Part shown: positions 51,886 through 60,277 of the stretch, one piece after another
How positions within the stretch are numbered: the stretch's first letter is position 1
Layout of the letters: every line of letters starts with the position of its first letter
NCBI RefSeq assembly: GCF_900101835.1
Contig: NZ_FNAF01000001.1
Span: forward strand, 266,361-330,360
Source of the DNA: Peptococcus niger
Lineage (GTDB): Bacteria; Bacillota; Peptococcia; Peptococcales; Peptococcaceae
DNA length: 64,000 nt
Reading direction: 5' to 3'
Translations under genes and position numbers: made by a program
The notes under the pieces: model-generated
What the model was told of the DNA's origin: nothing
The model's database searches: none
What the model saw: the letters and a program-made list of their open reading frames with translations, nothing else

Positions 51886-53370
51886 TTAACCGAGGAAAAG
51901 AAGCTTGGCCAAGGGATAGCCGATGAAGCTATAAACAAGCAAGGCCACCAGGCACATTGGGAAACCGTAGGCATAGATGTCTCGTGCTGCCAAGAGGTCC
52001 TTATTCCCGTGCATCATTCCGGCATGGGGAGAGGCGGCAGGTGTGAGCATGGCTACAAAGACCAACATGCCGACGCCGACCATCAGCGGTTCGCTGTTTA
52101 AACCCAGTTTTTCTGAGAAGCCCAAAATAACCGGCATCAGGACGACAGCCATGGCAGCGTTATTGGCAAAGTTGGTGATGACCAAGGCCACGGCAAACAT
52201 GATGAACATAAAGGCAAACTCTGAACGGCCGCCTAGGACCGGTTCTAAAACCGTTACCAAAAAGGGTTTAATACCGGTGATATCCTGGGACAAGGCATTG
52301 CCCGCATAGACAGCGGAGATAATCAGGAACAAAACGCCCCAGTTGAACTGGCTGCTGGCCGCTTGCTGGAAGGGCAAGACCGGTTTGCCGTCAACCCGTA
52401 AAATCATCAAGACCACAATGACAAAGCCGGTTACCCCGATGACACCGGCACGGGCCAAAAGACCAATAACCGGCCAGGTTTTCGGTAAGAAGCCGGGCAG
52501 CAAGACCAAGGCGATAAAGACAAAAAGGGAAATGATGACATATTTTTGCTGTTTTGTCATCGCCGGCAAGGGGTGCTGGTTAAAATAATCCGTGTTGATA
52601 TTTTTAATATTGGAAATATCCACCCGGATCACAAAGCGCATAAATGCCATGTAGATGAGGACAATCAGCATGCCCATGCTGAAGTTGACCACAATCCAGC
52701 TCAGCATGTCAATGGTAATGCCGGTGGCCTTTTCATAAGCCCCTAAAACGACGAGAATAGCGCCTTTAAAGGGCAACATCGGTTGGCCCAGCGTTGAGGA
52801 CAGGAAGATACCGAAATTAAAGGTCGTCCAGAGCTTGTCCCCTTTTTTTACGCCAAAAGAAGACAGCATATCCATCCCGATGTTCCATACGATCAATAAT
52901 GAAATGACCGGAGAGGTCATGGCCGCTAAAACAAAGCAGGCCAGGAAAAACATAAAAATAAAGACATAAGGTCTGCCGTTGATGATTTTACGGGTCACAA
53001 ACCAGCGGGCAATGTACTTGGTCGCCCCCACGTGTTCAATAGCACCAAATAAAACCATGGCCAGCATAATCAGCACAACCGTATCGCTACCGAAGGCTTG
53101 TAGGCAGACTTGCTTAACCCCGGCATAGCCTTCAAATTCTTCGCCGGCCACACCGGATAGTCCTAAAAGAATAATACCTAAAATACTTGGCCAAATGGAC
53201 CCGACGGTGGACCACAGGTAAACCATGCCTAAAAACACACCGGCCACGCGCATCCCCACAGGGGTGACCGTTAACACCGGGTTCAGCACGAACCAAAATA
53301 AGGCCATAATGCCAATCCCGATGGCCGCATGGATATAGGGCATCATCGATTGTTTTCTTGCTTGGGACAT
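51886..53370 (-). CDS. SLC13-family (DASS-like) carrier
   Basis: A 494-residue membrane protein with about 12-13 helices, including SDTVVLIMLAMVLFGAIEHV and the conserved end region NFANNAAMAVVLMPVILGF plus MLTPAASPHAGMMHG. The sequence class differs from the CitT-type carrier at 24688. Being downstream of fumarase genes it probably moves fumarate, malate, tartrate or a related acid. A hairpin (53395-53442) between fumarase and this gene may lower its expression. RBS AAAGGAG is 7 nt before the ATG. Confidence 0.85.
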   Translation of the reverse strand: MSQARKQSMMPYIHAAIGIGIMALFWFVLNPVLTVTPVGMRVAGVFLGMVYLWSTVGSIWPSILGIILLGLSGVAGEEFEGYAGVKQVCLQAFGSDTVVLIMLAMVLFGAIEHVGATKYIARWFVTRKIINGRPYVFIFMFFLACFVLAAMTSPVISLLIVWNIGMDMLSSFGVKKGDKLWTTFNFGIFLSSTLGQPMLPFKGAILVVLGAYEKATGITIDMLSWIVVNFSMGMLIVLIYMAFMRFVIRVDISNIKNINTDYFNQHPLPAMTKQQKYVIISLFVFIALVLLPGFLPKTWPVIGLLARAGVIGVTGFVIVVLMILRVDGKPVLPFQQAASSQFNWGVLFLIISAVYAGNALSQDITGIKPFLVTVLEPVLGGRSEFAFMFIMFAVALVITNFANNAAMAVVLMPVILGFSEKLGLNSEPLMVGVGMLVFVAMLTPAASPHAGMMHGNKDLLAARDIYAYGFPMCLVALLVYSFIGYPLAKLLFLG

Positions 53371-53394
53371 ATCGTTCTCCTTTCAAATGAATAC

Positions 53395-53442
53395 AAAAAA
53401 GCCATGACTGCTAACGACTTGAGTATATCACAATCATGGCTT
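53395..53442 (-). terminator. Intra-operon terminator/attenuator before the SLC13 gene
   Basis: AAGCCATGA pairs with TCATGGCTT across a 26-nt loop, followed by six T residues on the minus strand, 25 bp upstream of the carrier start codon. The loop contains TATACT, so a promoter may be embedded. Confidence 0.6.
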
Positions 53443-53497
53443 AATACCTATATTATTTTTAAGCTATATAGAAGTCCAATATTCCCATAGACACCGC

Positions 53498-54076
53498 CTA
53501 TAGGCGCCGATAAGCGGCCGGTCCGGAAACGTATATGTTGCCGCCATAAGCATCTGTTGCGACAATCAAGGGGAACCGTTCCACCTCCAGCCGTCTGATG
53601 GCTTCTGTCCCTAGATCGGCAAAGGCCACCACTTCTGCGGAGCGAATGCATTGGCCAATCAAGGCCCCTGCCCCACCCACGGCTGCAAAATAAAGGGCAC
53701 CGGTCTCCGCCATTGCCGACAGGACCGCTTCATTCCGCGGTCCCTTGCCAATCATCCCGGCCAAGTGGGCTTGCCGCAAAAGCTGGGGGCTGAAAGCATC
53801 CATGCGCCCGGCGGTGGTTGGCCCGATGGACCCTACCACTGCACCCGGTTTAGCCGGCGTCGGCCCGGCAAAGTAGATAATTTGACCCTCCAGGTCCAGT
53901 GGCAAGGGTTGACCCGCATCCAAAAGTTGGCAAAGCCGTTGATGCGCCTTGTCGCGACCTGTGTAAATCGTCCCGGTCAGCATCAGGCAATCGCCCGCCC
54001 GTAAGGGCGCCAGCAAGTCGCCGGCCCGAGCCGGATCCCAGACCAGCTCCTGGATTTTTTGCTGGGCATTAGTCAT
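53498..54076 (-). CDS. Fumarate hydratase class I, beta (C-terminal) subunit
   Basis: A 192-residue subunit of the two-gene class I fumarase or L-tartrate dehydratase family. The segments AGDCLMLTGTIYTGRDKAH, IIYFAGPTPAKPG, GSIGPTTAGRMD and MIGKGPRNEAV are typical. It works with the alpha subunit to interconvert fumarate and malate. The gene overlaps the alpha gene by 8 nt. Tartrate dehydratase is a possible alternative, since sequence alone does not separate them well. Confidence 0.93.
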   Translation of the reverse strand: MTNAQQKIQELVWDPARAGDLLAPLRAGDCLMLTGTIYTGRDKAHQRLCQLLDAGQPLPLDLEGQIIYFAGPTPAKPGAVVGSIGPTTAGRMDAFSPQLLRQAHLAGMIGKGPRNEAVLSAMAETGALYFAAVGGAGALIGQCIRSAEVVAFADLGTEAIRRLEVERFPLIVATDAYGGNIYVSGPAAYRRL

Positions 54077-54944
54077 GGTCAGCCACCCCTTCCAAGGTCA
54101 CCGAAGCGTGGCGCACCGCATGGCAATTCAGGTTGACCGCCACCGGCAACATGGCAATGTGGGCGGGAAAGGTCTTAATGTGGACCGCCAGGGCGGTTGT
54201 CGCACCGCCGAAACCCTGGGGCCCGATGCCCAATTGATTGATGTCTTTAAGCAAGCGGTTTTCCAAGGCAGCGTAGCGCGGATCCGGGTGGGCGGCTTCC
54301 ACCGGTTCCAAAAGGGCCTCTTTGGCCAAGAGCGTTGCCTTTTCCATAGAACCGCCAATGCCCACACCAACGGTAATCGGCGGGCAGGGGTTGCCGCCGG
54401 CTCGACGAACCGCCTCCATAACAAAACGGTAGACCCCTTCTTCGCCCTGCGTCGGCTTGAGCAAGCCTAAAGCCCCCATATTTTCAGCACCACCGCCCTT
54501 GGGCATCAGGGTGATGGTCAACCGGTCACCCGGCACCAATCGCCAATGCAGCACGGCCGGCAAATTATTACCGGTATTCTTCCGGTCAAACACCGGCTCC
54601 TCCACCATGGAAGCCCGACAATAAGCCGCCTGATAGCCTTCTGCAATACCCGCTTGGATGGCTTTTTCCGCCTCTCCGCCTATAAGGCGCAGGTCCTGTC
54701 CCAGGTCTAGAAAGACGACCACCAGCCCGGTATCTTGGCACATGGGTACCTCATCAGCTGCCGCCAAACGCGCATTATCACAAATTTGCTCCAGGGCATA
54801 CCGCCCCAATGGCGATGGTTCCGTTGCGGCCGCATCGGTCAAGGCCGACGACACATCTGCCGGCAAGTGACTGTTGACCGCCTGCGCCAATTGACGCACC
54901 GCTGCCTGAATGACCTCAACGGAAATAACTTTTGTCCCGGTCAT
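54069..54944 (-). CDS. Fumarate hydratase class I, alpha (N-terminal) subunit
   Basis: A 291-residue subunit carrying the oxygen-labile [4Fe-4S] cluster. Putative ligands are C69 (VPMCQDTG), C187 (GNPCPPIT) and C274 (NLNCHAV). The glycine-rich GVGIGGSMEKA loop is intact. Its start overlaps the pyrophosphatase stop by 4 nt (ATGA) and its end overlaps the beta subunit by 8 nt, so three proteins are translationally chained. Confidence 0.94.
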   Translation of the reverse strand: MTGTKVISVEVIQAAVRQLAQAVNSHLPADVSSALTDAAATEPSPLGRYALEQICDNARLAAADEVPMCQDTGLVVVFLDLGQDLRLIGGEAEKAIQAGIAEGYQAAYCRASMVEEPVFDRKNTGNNLPAVLHWRLVPGDRLTITLMPKGGGAENMGALGLLKPTQGEEGVYRFVMEAVRRAGGNPCPPITVGVGIGGSMEKATLLAKEALLEPVEAAHPDPRYAALENRLLKDINQLGIGPQGFGGATTALAVHIKTFPAHIAMLPVAVNLNCHAVRHASVTLEGVADHD

Positions 54945-55870
54945 TTGGCTTCAATGGCCTTGGTCAAGGGGGGAACCACCTGCTTCTTCCGCGACACAAC
55001 GCCCGGCAGCTGAATCACCTGGTCTGCCACTTTCCCACCGAAGGCAGCTTCCACTTCCGCCAAGCCGTCACCGGCGACCAGGGCAACCGAATTGTTTTCC
55101 AGGATATCGGTCATTAAGAGCAAGAAGAGGTCATAACCGTCTTTTGCATTGCTTTCTGCCATCAGGTCCAGGAGCTGGGCCTTGCGCGCCAACAATTCAT
55201 CTGTGTCAACCGTATTGACTTGCCCAATGCGCACGGTGCGGCTGCCCATGGGGAAGCTTTTGGCATCCATGGTCAAAAGGTCTGCATCAGATTTGGCGGA
55301 CAAGTCTGTACCGGCTTTAAGCAGGGCCAGGCCATAGGTCTGGACGTCCACACCGGCAATATCAGCCAGGGCAGCCAGGGCTTTTTCATCCTCCGGTGTG
55401 CAGGTCGGCGATTTTAACAGCAGGGTATCGCTGATAATGGCCGACAGCATCAAGCCGGCAATATTTTTTGGAATGGCCACGCCGGCTTCCTGGTAAAGTT
55501 TATAGATGATGGTATTGCTGCAGCCAACCGGTTCTGCCCGGTACATCAGCGGTTCTGCCGTTTCAAAATTGGCAATCCGGTGGTGGTCAATGACCGATAT
55601 AATCGTAGCCTGGTCCCGTCCCGGAACGCTTTGCTGGGCTTCATTGTGATCCACCAGGGCCAATTGGTCTCCTTCTGTAACCCCCTCAATGATTTCCGGC
55701 GCCTCAAAGCCAAATTCTTTCAATGCATAGGCGGTTTCTTCATTTGGGCTGCCGAGCGCCACAGGTTTGGCGCTTTTTCCGGTGCTGTTTAAGAGATTGG
55801 CATAGCTGATAGCAGATACAATAGAGTCCGTATCCGGATTGCGGTGTCCTGAAACAAGAATGGTTGACAT
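54941..55870 (-). CDS. ppaC: Manganese-dependent inorganic pyrophosphatase
   Basis: A 309-residue family II pyrophosphatase of the DHH superfamily. Metal residues are in SGHRNPDTDSI (His9, Asp13, Asp15), VDHNEAQQS and the VIDHHRIANF motif; the C-terminal DHHA2 domain ends with GVVSRKKQVVPPL. There are no regulatory CBS domains. It hydrolyses pyrophosphate to drive biosynthesis. It is coupled with fumarase genes by a 4-nt overlap, an uncommon link. Confidence 0.96.
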   Translation of the reverse strand: MSTILVSGHRNPDTDSIVSAISYANLLNSTGKSAKPVALGSPNEETAYALKEFGFEAPEIIEGVTEGDQLALVDHNEAQQSVPGRDQATIISVIDHHRIANFETAEPLMYRAEPVGCSNTIIYKLYQEAGVAIPKNIAGLMLSAIISDTLLLKSPTCTPEDEKALAALADIAGVDVQTYGLALLKAGTDLSAKSDADLLTMDAKSFPMGSRTVRIGQVNTVDTDELLARKAQLLDLMAESNAKDGYDLFLLLMTDILENNSVALVAGDGLAEVEAAFGGKVADQVIQLPGVVSRKKQVVPPLTKAIEAK

Positions 55871-55897
55871 ATTTTTCCTCTTTTCTTTTAAACTTCC

Positions 55898-57301
55898 CTA
55901 CAAACGACTGTTGTGTTCTGAACCTTTAAAGGATAAAAGCTGGGATAAGTCTTTTTGGGCGGTATAAATACTCTCCTGACCCGCCACCACATGCGCCGTT
56001 ACACAGACAATAAAAAAGTACGGCAGGGCCTCCGGTCCGAAGAGTTCCACCCCTAAAAATACAGGGGCTAAAAAAGTCCGCGTAGCCGCGCCAAAGACTG
56101 AACAAGCGCCACAAGCGGCGACCAGAGCCGGTGTCACCCCGACCGCCTCTCCCAGGATAACGCCCAAGCTGGCACCGATAACAAAGCAGGGCGCCAGTTC
56201 CCCACCTTGAAAGCCGGCAGAAAGCGTCAGCACGGTCAGGACCAGCTTGAGCGCCCAATCCCAGGGATAAACCCGGCCGCCGGTAAAGGCGCTGTAAAAC
56301 AAATCATTCGACAGGCCACTGTAGCGACCGGTCCCCAAGGCCAAAAAGACGATGCCCAAAAGGGTCCCGATGATAAAAATACGCAAAACCGGATTGGGAA
56401 TCCAATCGGCAAAAACCATCCGACATTTGATCAATCCAATGGCAAAAAAGCGACCGACTAGGCCGAAGGCAAGGCCAAAACCGATCAGGCACACCAGCAA
56501 ATGAAAGTCAATGCCCAGCATCTCAATATGACCGAGATTAAAGCTCTGAAGTCCCAGGGTCCGCGCCGTAAAATCCGCCGTCCAGGCCGCCACAATAGCC
56601 GGCACCAAGGCATCGTAAAAAATTGAGCCGACCACCAGCACTTCCAGGGCAAAAAAGGTCCCCGCCATCGGCGTGCCGAAAAGCCCGCCAAAACCGGCCG
56701 CCATACCTGCCAAGACCAGCACCCGAGGGTGGACCTGTAGGGGCAGCACATTGCCGATGTTGTTGGCAACGGTCGCCCCAATCTGGACCGCCACCCCTTC
56801 CCGTCCGGCGCTGCCGCCAAAAAGATGGGTCAACCAGGTGGCAATAACGGTCAGCGGAATCATGCGGATGGGGATATGTTCATCTTCTTCATACCCAACC
56901 GCAAAAATAAGCGCCATACCCCGTTGGGCCCGTCCGCCGAACCGCAAGTATACGGTCATAATGGCGATGCCGACCACCCCCAGGAAGGGCATAAAATACA
57001 GCGGATGCTGGTCGCGACAGGCATTCAGCCAAATAAGTCCCCGGCCGAAAACCGCATCCAAAATACCGACGACCAAGCCAATGAGCGCAGCGATTGCCGC
57101 ATAAAAAAAGACGCGACCCATAGCGCGCGCATATCGCTTGAGCCATTCGCCGAATGCCTGCGGATTCCACGGATGAATGCCCTGCCAGTGCGCGCGGTTG
57201 TAGCCAAGCCGTCGTTTTAAATTTTTCGTATGCCTCCCCTCCCCTTTATCGCCTTCTAGTCTATGGCATATTTTATCATTCACAGCGCCCGCTTTCAACA
57301 C
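55898..57301 (-). CDS. ClC-family chloride channel or antiporter (start uncertain)
   Basis: The frame gives up to 467 residues with 10-12 membrane helices. The signature selectivity loop GGSAGREGVAVQIGA has the gating glutamate, and GFQGGELAPCFVIGASLG is the second ion-binding loop. It may exchange chloride for protons or conduct anions. The start is a problem: a good promoter (57270-57298) lies inside the first codons, which would exclude the GTG at 57301, but the first ATG (57115) would cut helix B. A strong GGGGAGGGGAGG at 57225-57245 is followed only by ACG or similar codons. The ppaC gene follows by 27 bp, so this is the first operon gene. Confidence 0.82.
   Translation of the reverse strand: MLKAGAVNDKICHRLEGDKGEGRHTKNLKRRLGYNRAHWQGIHPWNPQAFGEWLKRYARAMGRVFFYAAIAALIGLVVGILDAVFGRGLIWLNACRDQHPLYFMPFLGVVGIAIMTVYLRFGGRAQRGMALIFAVGYEEDEHIPIRMIPLTVIATWLTHLFGGSAGREGVAVQIGATVANNIGNVLPLQVHPRVLVLAGMAAGFGGLFGTPMAGTFFALEVLVVGSIFYDALVPAIVAAWTADFTARTLGLQSFNLGHIEMLGIDFHLLVCLIGFGLAFGLVGRFFAIGLIKCRMVFADWIPNPVLRIFIIGTLLGIVFLALGTGRYSGLSNDLFYSAFTGGRVYPWDWALKLVLTVLTLSAGFQGGELAPCFVIGASLGVILGEAVGVTPALVAACGACSVFGAATRTFLAPVFLGVELFGPEALPYFFIVCVTAHVVAGQESIYTAQKDLSQLLSFKGSEHNSRL
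57270..57298 (-). promoter_or_regulatory. Promoter of the clc-ppaC-fumarase operon
   Basis: TTGAAA (57293-57298) and TAAAAT (57270-57275) on the minus strand with a 17-bp spacer. It lies within the first codons of the longest clc frame. Confidence 0.65.
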
Positions 57302-57344
57302 TCAGCCGCTGGGGCCCTGGCCACAGCCACCGCTTCCAGTCTAA

Positions 57345-57366
57345 GCGGCAGGCCTTTGCCTGCCGC
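57345..57366. other. Free-standing GC-rich hairpin between divergent promoters
   Basis: GCGGCAGGC (57345-57353) pairs perfectly with GCCTGCCGC (57358-57366) over a 4-nt loop. No T-run follows on either strand, and it is not in a coding gene. It lies between the clc and corC promoters. Confidence 0.6.
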
Positions 57367-57442
57367 CCGGGGGCTAACCCGGTAAAATTTTACTTTTTTC
57401 GTAAAATTTGGCCCAAAGATTGTCTGATAAAAAGCAAGGCTC

Positions 57443-57471
57443 TTGAACGTTTATTTTAAATGAGATATACT
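57443..57471 (+). promoter_or_regulatory. Promoter of the CorC-type gene
   Basis: TTGAAC (57443-57448) and TATACT (57466-57471) with a 17-bp spacer, 53 bp before the start codon. Confidence 0.72.
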
Positions 57472-57524
57472 ATTTTAAAAATATTATTGTCAGTTGATTT
57501 TCATTTTTTGAGGAGTGTCGTTTT

Positions 57525-58868
57525 ATGGGTGATGATCCTGGGAGTCCCCAGTTGGCTTACTGGCTGGTACTCATTATTTTATTTGTAATTCATGTTTTTC
57601 TGGCCGCTTCAGAAATGGCTATTGTATCCTCTGATAAGGGGAAACTGCAAGACCAGGCCGAAGATGGGGACCGGCGTGCCCAACGGCTCTTGACCCTTTT
57701 AGGGACACCGTCCCGGTTGATCACAGCCATTCACATGACGATGAACGTCATCAGTTTAGGCATTGCGGCCTTGTTAACCGTTCATTTTTCGCCACTGGTG
57801 GGCGTCTGGTTGGCGGCTAAAACAGGCATCCCTTATCTTTATAACATCACACTTATGCTGATGCTATTTATCATAAGTTTTTTGATGCTGACCTTTGGCG
57901 AGTCCATCCCCAAGCGGATTGTGCTACAAGCACCTGAACGATTTGCCTTTACCGCCAATTGGTTTTTAGCCATGTTAGCCCTGGTAACAAAACCTTTTCT
58001 CCGCTGCATGTCAGGCACAACCAATACCGCCCTGCGTCTCCTCGGCTTTGACGCCACACGGACAGAAGAACGCGTCACCCGTGAAGAAATTCGTTCTATT
58101 GTCGAAGTCGGTCAAGAGCAAGGGGTCATCAACCCCCACGAGCGTGAGATGATCGATTCGGTCATTTCTTTTGATGACAAACAGGCTGAAGAAGTCATGA
58201 CCGCGCGGACAGAAGTCTTTATGATTGATATTACCGACCCGCTGGAGCACTACATTTCTGAGATGCTGTCTTTGAAATATTCCCGGATTCCTGTCTATGA
58301 GGACAACCCGGATAACATCATCGGCATCCTGTATTTAAAAGACTTCTTCATTCAGGCCTATAAAAAGCGTTCCTTTAGCGATGTCAACATCCGGGGCATC
58401 CTCCGGCCGGCCTATCTCATTCCTGAACGGAAAAATATCAACGACCTCTTTTGCGAAATGCAGGACAACCAGCGTCATATGGCGCTTTTAATTGATGAGT
58501 ACGGCGGTTTTTCAGGTTTGGTCACCATGGAGGACCTGATTGAAGAAATTGTCGGCGATATTGATGATGAATACGACCACGATGAACCGGATATTTACCC
58601 CACCGGTGAAAATACCTATCACGTTCACGGCACGATTTCCATTAAGGAATTTAACAGCGAAATCGGGTCAGATATTGATGAGGACTCGGATGATTTTGAT
58701 ACCATCGGCGGTTTTTTAATCAATATGCTGGATTATATTCCTGAAGATGGCGAACGCCCGGTGGTGGAAGTCGATAACCTTATTTTTCATATTTTGCGCG
58801 TTGAAGAAAAGCGAATCAAGGATATCCGCGTGCGAATCCTGCCGGACAGCCACGAGGATGAAGCATAA
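57525..58868 (+). CDS. CNNM/CorC-type hemolysin-family membrane protein
   Basis: A 447-residue protein. The N-terminal DUF21 membrane domain (about 10-195) has three to four helices, with SEMAIVSSDKGKLQ and GESIPKRIVLQAPERFA. A CBS pair (about 215-335) carries EVMTARTEVFMIDI and ALLIDEYGGFSGLVTMEDLIEEIVGD, and a CorC_HlyC domain (about 355-440) ends the protein. Relatives are magnesium or sodium/magnesium transport proteins; the hemolysin name is historical. RBS GAGGAG is 10 nt upstream. Confidence 0.93.
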   Translation: MGDDPGSPQLAYWLVLIILFVIHVFLAASEMAIVSSDKGKLQDQAEDGDRRAQRLLTLLGTPSRLITAIHMTMNVISLGIAALLTVHFSPLVGVWLAAKTGIPYLYNITLMLMLFIISFLMLTFGESIPKRIVLQAPERFAFTANWFLAMLALVTKPFLRCMSGTTNTALRLLGFDATRTEERVTREEIRSIVEVGQEQGVINPHEREMIDSVISFDDKQAEEVMTARTEVFMIDITDPLEHYISEMLSLKYSRIPVYEDNPDNIIGILYLKDFFIQAYKKRSFSDVNIRGILRPAYLIPERKNINDLFCEMQDNQRHMALLIDEYGGFSGLVTMEDLIEEIVGDIDDEYDHDEPDIYPTGENTYHVHGTISIKEFNSEIGSDIDEDSDDFDTIGGFLINMLDYIPEDGERPVVEVDNLIFHILRVEEKRIKDIRVRILPDSHEDEA

Positions 58869-58870
58869 AC

Positions 58871-58902
58871 AAAAGCACGCAGGATTTTTTCTGCGTGCTT
58901 TT
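58871..58902 (+). terminator. Terminator of the CorC-type gene
   Basis: A 12-bp perfect stem AAAAGCACGCAG/CTGCGTGCTTTT with an 8-nt loop just after the stop codon. The T-run is the 3' arm of the stem itself. Confidence 0.78.
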
Positions 58903-58966
58903 GCGCATTGTTTTGTAAGGAAGCCAGTAACTCTTAGCCACTGATGGACGAATGGAGGGGGCCTTT

Positions 58967-60277
58967 ATGCCGCAACAAACCAATCTCTTTTCACAAATAG
59001 GCAATGCCGCCCGACAAAAAATGGCGCCCTTGGCAGACCGTATGCGGCCGTCAACCTTGAACGAGATCCTCGGTCAAGAGCACATTTTGGCACCGGGCAA
59101 ACTCTTGCGCCGGGCCATCGAAACGGACCGGCTCTCTTCGCTGATTTTCTGGGGACCTCCGGGAACCGGCAAGACAACCCTAGCCCGGGTGATTGCCGGC
59201 GTCAACGACCGGCCTTTTGAACAATTAAACGCCGTGACCGACGGTATCGGGGACTTGCGGAAATTGATTGCCGAAGCTGAAGACAGGCTCAACTTGTACG
59301 GCAAACAGACCCTTCTTTTTATTGACGAAATCCACCGCTTTAATAAGGCCCAGCAAGACGGCCTCTTACCGGCGGTGGAAAAAGGAACGGTGGTCTTAAT
59401 CGGCGCAACCACACAAAATCCTTACTTCAGCTTAAATGCCGCCCTCTTATCCCGCTCAATGATTTTTGCTTTGGCCGCCTTGGATGAAACTGCCATCATC
59501 AGCTTGCTGAAACGGGCCTTGACCGACCGGGAAAAAGGCCTGGGCAATTTTCAAACCGATGTGTCGGAAGAAGCCCTGGCCCATTTGGCCCATTACGCCC
59601 AAGGAGATGCCCGCAGCGCTTTAAACGGCTTGGAATTGGCCGTGCTCTCCACCCCGCCCGATCAGGCAGGCATTCGCCGAGTAGATTTGGCTGCAGCTGA
59701 AGAAAGCATCCAGCGCCCGGCTGTGGTCTATGACGGTACCGGCGATGAACATTACGACATTATTTCCGCCTTTATCAAAAGCGTACGGGGCAGCGATGTG
59801 CAGGCCGCCCTTCATTATATGGCCCGGATGCTGGACGCCGGCGAAGACCCGCTCTTCATCGCCCGCCGGTTAATTATTCTCTCTTGCGAGGACATCGGCA
59901 TGGCCGATCCTCAGGCCCTGGTCATTGCCCAAAGCGCCGCCGATGCGCTGCAATTCATCGGGATGCCGGAAGGGCGGATTATTTTAAGCCAGGCCTGCGT
60001 CTACCTTTGTGAAGCGCCCAAATCCAACGCAGCTTATCTGGCCATTGATGCGGCCTTGTCGGATGTCCGCCAGGGACGCACCGGCCCGGTTCCCCTGCAC
60101 TTAAAAGACAGCCACTACAAAGGGGCCAAGCAAATGGGCTACGGCCAGGGCTACCTGTACCCGCACGATTATCCCCAGCACCAGGTGGCCCAAGCCTATC
60201 TGCCGGAAGCCGTCCGAGACGCTGTCTACTATACGCCTGATGATACCGTGCCTAAAAGAAAGGACAAGCCATCTTGA
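58967..60277 (+). CDS. rarA: Replication-associated recombination protein RarA/MgsA
   Basis: A 436-residue AAA+ ATPase acting at stalled replication forks. Walker A is WGPPGTGKTTLARVIAG (about 61-77), Walker B is LLFIDEIHRFNKAQQDGLLP, sensor 1 is GATTQNPYFSLNAALLSR, and the C-terminal tetramerisation part has SHYKGAKQMGYGQGYLYPHD. The start MPQQTNLF has GGAGGGGG upstream. Confidence 0.95.
   Translation: MPQQTNLFSQIGNAARQKMAPLADRMRPSTLNEILGQEHILAPGKLLRRAIETDRLSSLIFWGPPGTGKTTLARVIAGVNDRPFEQLNAVTDGIGDLRKLIAEAEDRLNLYGKQTLLFIDEIHRFNKAQQDGLLPAVEKGTVVLIGATTQNPYFSLNAALLSRSMIFALAALDETAIISLLKRALTDREKGLGNFQTDVSEEALAHLAHYAQGDARSALNGLELAVLSTPPDQAGIRRVDLAAAEESIQRPAVVYDGTGDEHYDIISAFIKSVRGSDVQAALHYMARMLDAGEDPLFIARRLIILSCEDIGMADPQALVIAQSAADALQFIGMPEGRIILSQACVYLCEAPKSNAAYLAIDAALSDVRQGRTGPVPLHLKDSHYKGAKQMGYGQGYLYPHDYPQHQVAQAYLPEAVRDAVYYTPDDTVPKRKDKPS

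Noticed and set aside
56673..57104. 143-codon plus-strand open frame
   Set aside because: Antisense to the ClC gene, Pro/Ser-rich shadow without start signals.
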